Origin: Amycolatopsis lexingtonensis
GTDB lineage: Bacteria > Actinomycetota > Actinomycetes > Mycobacteriales > Pseudonocardiaceae
Assembly: GCF_014873755.1 (NCBI RefSeq)
Contig: NZ_JADBEG010000001.1
Location: forward strand, 622,501-686,500
Direction of reading: 5' to 3'
Length of the DNA: 64,000 nt
Shown here: in pieces, positions 60,492 through 64,000 of the stretch
How positions within the stretch are numbered: position 1 is the stretch's first letter
Layout of the letters: each line of letters opens with the position of its first letter
The notes under the pieces: generated by a model
Told to the model about the DNA's origin: nothing
Seen by the model: the letters and a program-made list of their open reading frames with translations, nothing else
The model's database searches: none
Made by a program: the position numbers and the translations under genes

Positions 60492-62360
60492 GTGAAGCTG
60501 CGCTGGTTGCTGTCCGTGGTCCTGGTGCTCGCCGGGGCCGTCGTCCCGGGAACGGCCGCCGCTTCGGTCACGGCCGAAGCGGCGGTGCCGCCGCCCGTCA
60601 TGGGCTGGGCGTCGTGGAACACCTTCGCCGCGAAGATCGACTACAACGTCATCAAAGCGCAGGCCGACGCGCTGGTGTCCTCGGGGCTCAAGGACGCCGG
60701 CTACAGCTACGTCAACATCGACGAAGGCTGGTGGCAGGGCACCCGCGACAGCTCGGGCAACATCACCGTCGACACCGCCGAGTGGCCCGGCGGCATGGCG
60801 GCCATCGCGGATTACCTGCACGAGCTGGGGTTGAAGGCCGGGATCTACACCGACGCCGGGCGCGACGGGTGCGGCTACTACTACCCGACCGGCCGCCCCG
60901 CGGCGCCCGGCTCCGGCAGTGAGGGCCACTACCTGCAGGACATGCTGCAGTTCCAGCGCTGGGGCTTCGACTTCGTCAAGGTCGACTGGTGCGGCGGCGA
61001 CGCCGAAGGCCTCGACCCGGCGAGCACGTACCGGGCCATCAGCGACGCCAATCGCGCCGCGACCGCGCAGACCGGGCGGACACTCGCGCTGTCGATCTGC
61101 GACTGGGGCAAGAAGAACCCGTGGAACTGGGGGCCCGGAATGGCCCCGATGTGGCGGACCAGCACGGACATCATCTACTACGGCCAGACCGCGACCCTGC
61201 CGCAGGCGCTCGCCAACTTCGACCAGGCGCAGCACCCCGTCTCGCAGCACACCGGGTACGTCAACGACCCCGACATGCTCACCGTCGGGATGCCCGGCCT
61301 GTCCGCCGCGCAGGGGCGCACCGAGTTCGGGATGTGGGCGGTGTCCGGGGCGCCGCTGCTGGCGGGCAACAACCTCGCGACGATGAGCGCGGAAACGGCG
61401 GGCATCCTCAAGAACCGCGAAGTCATCGCCGTCGACCAGGATTCCCGTGGCCTGCAAGGGGTCAAGGTCGCCGAGGACGCCGCCGGTCTCCAGGTCTACG
61501 GCAAAGTCCTGAGTGGGACCGGCAAGCGCGCGGTCCTGCTGCTCAACCGGACGTCGTCGGCGGCGACGATGACCGCGCGCTGGGCCGATCTCGGCCTGAC
61601 CCCGGCCGCGGCCCAGGTCCGGAACCTGTGGGCCGGTGCCGACAAAGGCAGCTACAGCACCGGTTACAGCGTCAGCGTGCCGGCCAATGACTCCGTGCTG
61701 CTGACCGTCCAGGGCACCGACGCCGCGGCCACGCACGGCACGACGCTCACCGCGGCCGCGACCGGGCTGGCCGTCGCGACCTTCACCTACAGCGCGACCG
61801 CCACGCAGACCGCGACCCTCGCGGTGAACGGCCAGCAGCCGACCACCCTCGCCTTCCCGGCGACCGGGGGAGCGGCCCAGACCGTCTCGGCGGTGGTGTC
61901 GCTGGGCAAGGGCACGAACACCCTGAAGCTCACGGGCACGGTCACCGACGTCGCGGTCCTGCCCCTGCCCGGGAGCAACGGCGTCCAGGTGGCCGGCACG
62001 CAGTCGGGGCGGTGCCTCGACGTGAACGACAACAGCATCGCCAACGGCGTCCAGACCCAGCTGTGGGACTGCGCCGCGGGACCGAACCAGACGTGGGTCC
62101 CGGCGCGCGGCCAGCTCGTCGTCAACGGCACGAAGTGCTTGGACGCCTACGACAACGGCACCGCCAACGGGACGGCCGTGGTCATCTGGGACTGCACCGG
62201 CCAGCGCAACCAGCAATGGGCGCTCAACGCCAACGGCACCATCACCAACGCACTGTCCGGGCTGTGCCTCGACGCGAGCGGTGCCGCCACCGCGAACGGC
62301 ACCAAGATCATCCTCTGGACGTGCGGCGGCGGGGCCAACCAGCAGTGGACCCGGCGGTGA
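60492..62360 (+). CDS. secreted GH27 alpha-galactosidase with C-terminal ricin-type lectin domain
   Basis: This 622-residue enzyme removes terminal alpha-galactose from galactosides outside the cell. A signal peptide (MKLRWLLSVVLVLAGAVVPGTAAA) leads into a GH27 barrel with GWASWNTF, nucleophile Asp165 in KVDWCGG and acid/base Asp226 in WRTSTDI. A beta-sandwich and linker follow (about 320-495). A ricin B-type carbohydrate-binding domain (about 498-622) has three QxW repeats (NQTW, NQQW, NQQW). GTG 60492 lies 7 bases after GGAG; an ATG at 60487 is followed at once by a stop. The shared operator with the epimerase at 1-123 places it in a galactoside regulon. Confidence 0.92.
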   Translation: MKLRWLLSVVLVLAGAVVPGTAAASVTAEAAVPPPVMGWASWNTFAAKIDYNVIKAQADALVSSGLKDAGYSYVNIDEGWWQGTRDSSGNITVDTAEWPGGMAAIADYLHELGLKAGIYTDAGRDGCGYYYPTGRPAAPGSGSEGHYLQDMLQFQRWGFDFVKVDWCGGDAEGLDPASTYRAISDANRAATAQTGRTLALSICDWGKKNPWNWGPGMAPMWRTSTDIIYYGQTATLPQALANFDQAQHPVSQHTGYVNDPDMLTVGMPGLSAAQGRTEFGMWAVSGAPLLAGNNLATMSAETAGILKNREVIAVDQDSRGLQGVKVAEDAAGLQVYGKVLSGTGKRAVLLLNRTSSAATMTARWADLGLTPAAAQVRNLWAGADKGSYSTGYSVSVPANDSVLLTVQGTDAAATHGTTLTAAATGLAVATFTYSATATQTATLAVNGQQPTTLAFPATGGAAQTVSAVVSLGKGTNTLKLTGTVTDVAVLPLPGSNGVQVAGTQSGRCLDVNDNSIANGVQTQLWDCAAGPNQTWVPARGQLVVNGTKCLDAYDNGTANGTAVVIWDCTGQRNQQWALNANGTITNALSGLCLDASGAATANGTKIILWTCGGGANQQWTRR

Positions 62361-62401
62361 GTACGCCGGACCCGACTACCGCCAGTTGAACGGACAGCGG
62401 C

Positions 62402-63502
62402 TCAGCGGAGGTACCGGGCGAAGAAGGCGCTCAACACCGCGCGCTGGGTGGCCAGGCTGCGGCCGGGGTCGATCGTGCCGACGTACGGCGCGATCGACCC
62501 CGGGTCGAGCCCGAGCCGGGGGAGGAACACCTGGTAGTCGGTGTAGCTGAAGTGCTCGCCGTCGGGCAGGTGGTGCTGGCGGACCGGTCCGTGCTGGTGG
62601 CTCAGGAACTCCTGCCAGGAACCGTCGGACGCGGCGCTGTGATTGCCCGCGCTCATCAGGAGGAACGGCCGGTCGAGTCCTTCGGTGGCCACCCGGCCGT
62701 AGTCGCGGGCCGACTGGGAATAGGCCATGCTGCCGTCGAGGTCGGCGCCCGCGTCGAGGCGCCGGTCGGACACCATCGTTTCGCCGGTGGTGAAGCCGCC
62801 GCCGGAGTGGCCGAACATGCCGGTCCGCGAGAGGTCGAGGGAAAGCCTCGGCAGCTCCCGGTGCTCGGCGTCGGGATTCCCGCCCCGGGCCAGGGTTTCC
62901 AGCGAATCGAGGACGAACCGGGTGTCGGCCACCCGGGTGGCGATGAGCCGCTTGCCCGCGTCCGGGCCGGACGGCAGCACCCGCCGTTCGACGCGGCCGC
63001 CGGGGAACTCCACGGCCGCCGGTTCGTGCGTGTGGTCGATCGCCACCGTCACGTAGCCCTCGCTCGTGAGCTGTTCGAGCAGCGCCGTCCCCACCGAGCG
63101 CGGGTACTTCGCGCTGGGCGAATAGAGCACGACCGGCCGCGGTCCGCCGGCCGCGGGAGCGCCGGTGCGGGCGTGCGTGGGGAAGGTGTAGTCGAGCCGG
63201 TCCGCCGGAATGCCCAGCAGGCGCGCGTCTTCTTCGGCAATCGGCCCGGCGGCACCGGGCGTGAGGTAGGGCGCCGGTGCGCCACCCGGTCGGGCGGGGT
63301 ACCGCACGGTGACCATCAGCTCCCGGGTCGTGCCCGCGACCCACGGGTCCGGCCGGGCGTGGTCGACGAGGTGCAGCTCGGTGCTGCCGACGGCGTACGG
63401 GCCGGTGGGCGCGGGCAGCCGGAGCGGCGTAGCGGCCGTGGCGGCGGGGACAGCGGTCAGGAGAAGGGCGCCGGTGACCCCGGCGGCGAGTACTTTTCGC
63501 AT
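62402..63502 (-). CDS. secreted alpha/beta hydrolase (PAF-acetylhydrolase-like)
   Basis: This 366-residue protein has a signal peptide (VLAAGVTGALLLTAVPAATAA) and a hydrolase core with VVLYSPSAKYPRS, the nucleophile elbow FGHSGGGFTTGE, and a C-terminal His in PDGEHFSYTDY. The layout resembles plasma-type platelet-activating-factor acetylhydrolases of actinomycetes, which cleave short or oxidised acyl esters. ATG 63502 has TACGGT ending six bases upstream, so the message may be leaderless. It is convergent with the galactosidase, 41 bases apart. Confidence 0.82.
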   Translation of the reverse strand: MRKVLAAGVTGALLLTAVPAATAATPLRLPAPTGPYAVGSTELHLVDHARPDPWVAGTTRELMVTVRYPARPGGAPAPYLTPGAAGPIAEEDARLLGIPADRLDYTFPTHARTGAPAAGGPRPVVLYSPSAKYPRSVGTALLEQLTSEGYVTVAIDHTHEPAAVEFPGGRVERRVLPSGPDAGKRLIATRVADTRFVLDSLETLARGGNPDAEHRELPRLSLDLSRTGMFGHSGGGFTTGETMVSDRRLDAGADLDGSMAYSQSARDYGRVATEGLDRPFLLMSAGNHSAASDGSWQEFLSHQHGPVRQHHLPDGEHFSYTDYQVFLPRLGLDPGSIAPYVGTIDPGRSLATQRAVLSAFFARYLR

Positions 63503-63563
63503 CCTTTGACCGTATTGCCGGGCTCGGCGCCGGACATCGGGATGATCACCGAGAACGACCCCG

Positions 63564-64000
63564 TCAGGGACCCGTCCAGTGGGCGGTCGGCAACGCGGGT
63601 ACGCGGTGGCCGCGGTGGCCGGTCATCTCCCGGCCGGCGACGAGCGCGTTGAGCACCGCTTCCTCGACCGCCTGCACGACCGCTTCGAAGAACGGGTCGA
63701 TCCGGCCCCACGGCACGAACCGGAGGTGCTCGTACTCGGCTTCGGCGGTGCGGGGGAAAGCGCTCGTCAGCGCGCCGGGGTTCGCCGTGCTGAAGGCGAG
63801 GAACAGGTCGCCCGAGAAGTGCGATCCGGTCGTGCCGGTGCGGGCCAGCCCGAGCGGGACCCGCCGGGCGAGCGCCGTGCACTGCCCCGGCAGCAGGGGC
63901 GCGTCCGTCCCGACGACGACGATCACCGAGCCCGCGCCGGGCGGTGCCGGGGCCCAGTCCGCCATCGGGTCGTCCGCCGCCAGCAGCGGGCCCACGGCTT
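63564..64000 (-). CDS. P1-family (S58, DmpA-like) aminopeptidase, 3' part
   Basis: The last 145 or so residues of a self-processing Ntn-type aminopeptidase are present; the gene runs off the right edge. GAGSVIVVVGTDAPLLPGQ contains the conserved Gly-Ser where autocleavage exposes the N-terminal nucleophile Ser, followed by ARRVPLGLARTGTTG and a C-terminal NALVAGREMTGHRGHRVPALP. Family members release D- or beta-amino acids from peptides. Because the 5' part is missing, the subfamily cannot be fixed. Confidence 0.82.
   Translation of the reverse strand, partial: AVGPLLAADDPMADWAPAPPGAGSVIVVVGTDAPLLPGQCTALARRVPLGLARTGTTGSHFSGDLFLAFSTANPGALTSAFPRTAEAEYEHLRFVPWGRIDPFFEAVVQAVEEAVLNALVAGREMTGHRGHRVPALPTAHWTGP

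Noticed and set aside
1..64000. CRISPR array, tRNA, rRNA or transposase genes
   Set aside because: No regularly spaced direct repeats of suitable length, no cloverleaf with a CCA end and no DDE-type protein was found.

Overview
This window is high-GC actinomycete DNA: GTG starts are frequent, third codon positions are strongly G/C, and genes are packed into operons with 4-base stop/start overlaps. The gene content (F420 enzymology, steroid-ring catabolism, cutinase and LIP-type lipases, ferredoxin reductase FprB) and a dispersed repeat built on TGAATGASTCATTCA suggest Pseudonocardiaceae, probably Amycolatopsis-like. The genus is an inference (about 0.6).

Region 1 (1-17.6 kb) is a lipid-assembly and export locus. 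After a 5' fragment of an aldose epimerase and a PucR-type regulator come an MMPL transporter, an MFS transporter, a fatty acyl-AMP ligase (FAAL), a 2041-residue polyketide synthase, an acyl-CoA carboxylase beta subunit, an esterase of the antigen-85 superfamily, a LIP-type lipase and, convergently, a cutinase. The FAAL/PKS/carboxylase order, with an N-terminal ACP, a C-terminal thioesterase and nearby cutinase and esterase genes, mirrors the fadD32-pks13-accD4 mycolate-condensation locus of mycobacteria. This synthase, however, carries extra DH and KR domains, and the presumed genus has no mycolic acids. It is the best candidate here for an undescribed system.

Region 2 (17.7-34.4 kb) begins with a TetR gene, a palindromic operator and a second PucR paralogue. 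It continues with a nearly complete set of genes for the last two steroid rings (HIP pathway): two SDRs, echA20, ipdA, ipdB, ipdC, an F420-dependent glucose-6-phosphate dehydrogenase, then on the other strand fadE30, an SDR and fadA6, and on the plus strand fadD3, an enoyl-CoA hydratase and fadE31-32-33-like genes. Two nearly identical KstR-type boxes (GAGAACRYGTTCTA) overlap the promoters of the three transcription units.

Region 3 (34.4-50.1 kb) is mixed: a flavin monooxygenase with a GAF regulator, a sigma factor with a zinc finger, TetR and GntR regulators, TerC, VOC and DUF427 proteins, a CocE-type hydrolase, a zinc alcohol dehydrogenase, a membrane class III cyclase, and an AurF-like di-iron oxygenase paired with FprB. 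Three copies of a 53-bp inverted repeat lie between genes at 19.65, 37.53 and 45.50 kb.

Region 4 (50.2-56.2 kb) is one minus-strand catabolic operon led by a double-domain Lrp regulator: a polysaccharide-deacetylase-fold hydrolase, an MHS transporter broken by an internal deletion/frameshift, an SDR, a ketopantoate-reductase-like enzyme and an M20 peptidase. Its substrate is unknown.

Region 5 (56.3-64 kb) holds a PfkB kinase/class II aldolase pair, a TetR, a methyltransferase, a small VOC plus ribbon-helix-helix pair with an 8-bp tandem-repeat operator, a 5'-truncated gene remnant, a secreted GH27 alpha-galactosidase with a ricin-type lectin domain, a secreted alpha/beta hydrolase and the 3' part of a P1-family peptidase. 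The galactosidase and the epimerase at the other end of the window share an identical 14-bp operator (TGTTAGCGTTAACA), so the window joins genes of one sugar regulon. No rRNA, tRNA, CRISPR array, insertion sequence or gene-free stretch over 300 bases was seen; the longest plain intergenic gap is the 250 bases at 1430-1679.
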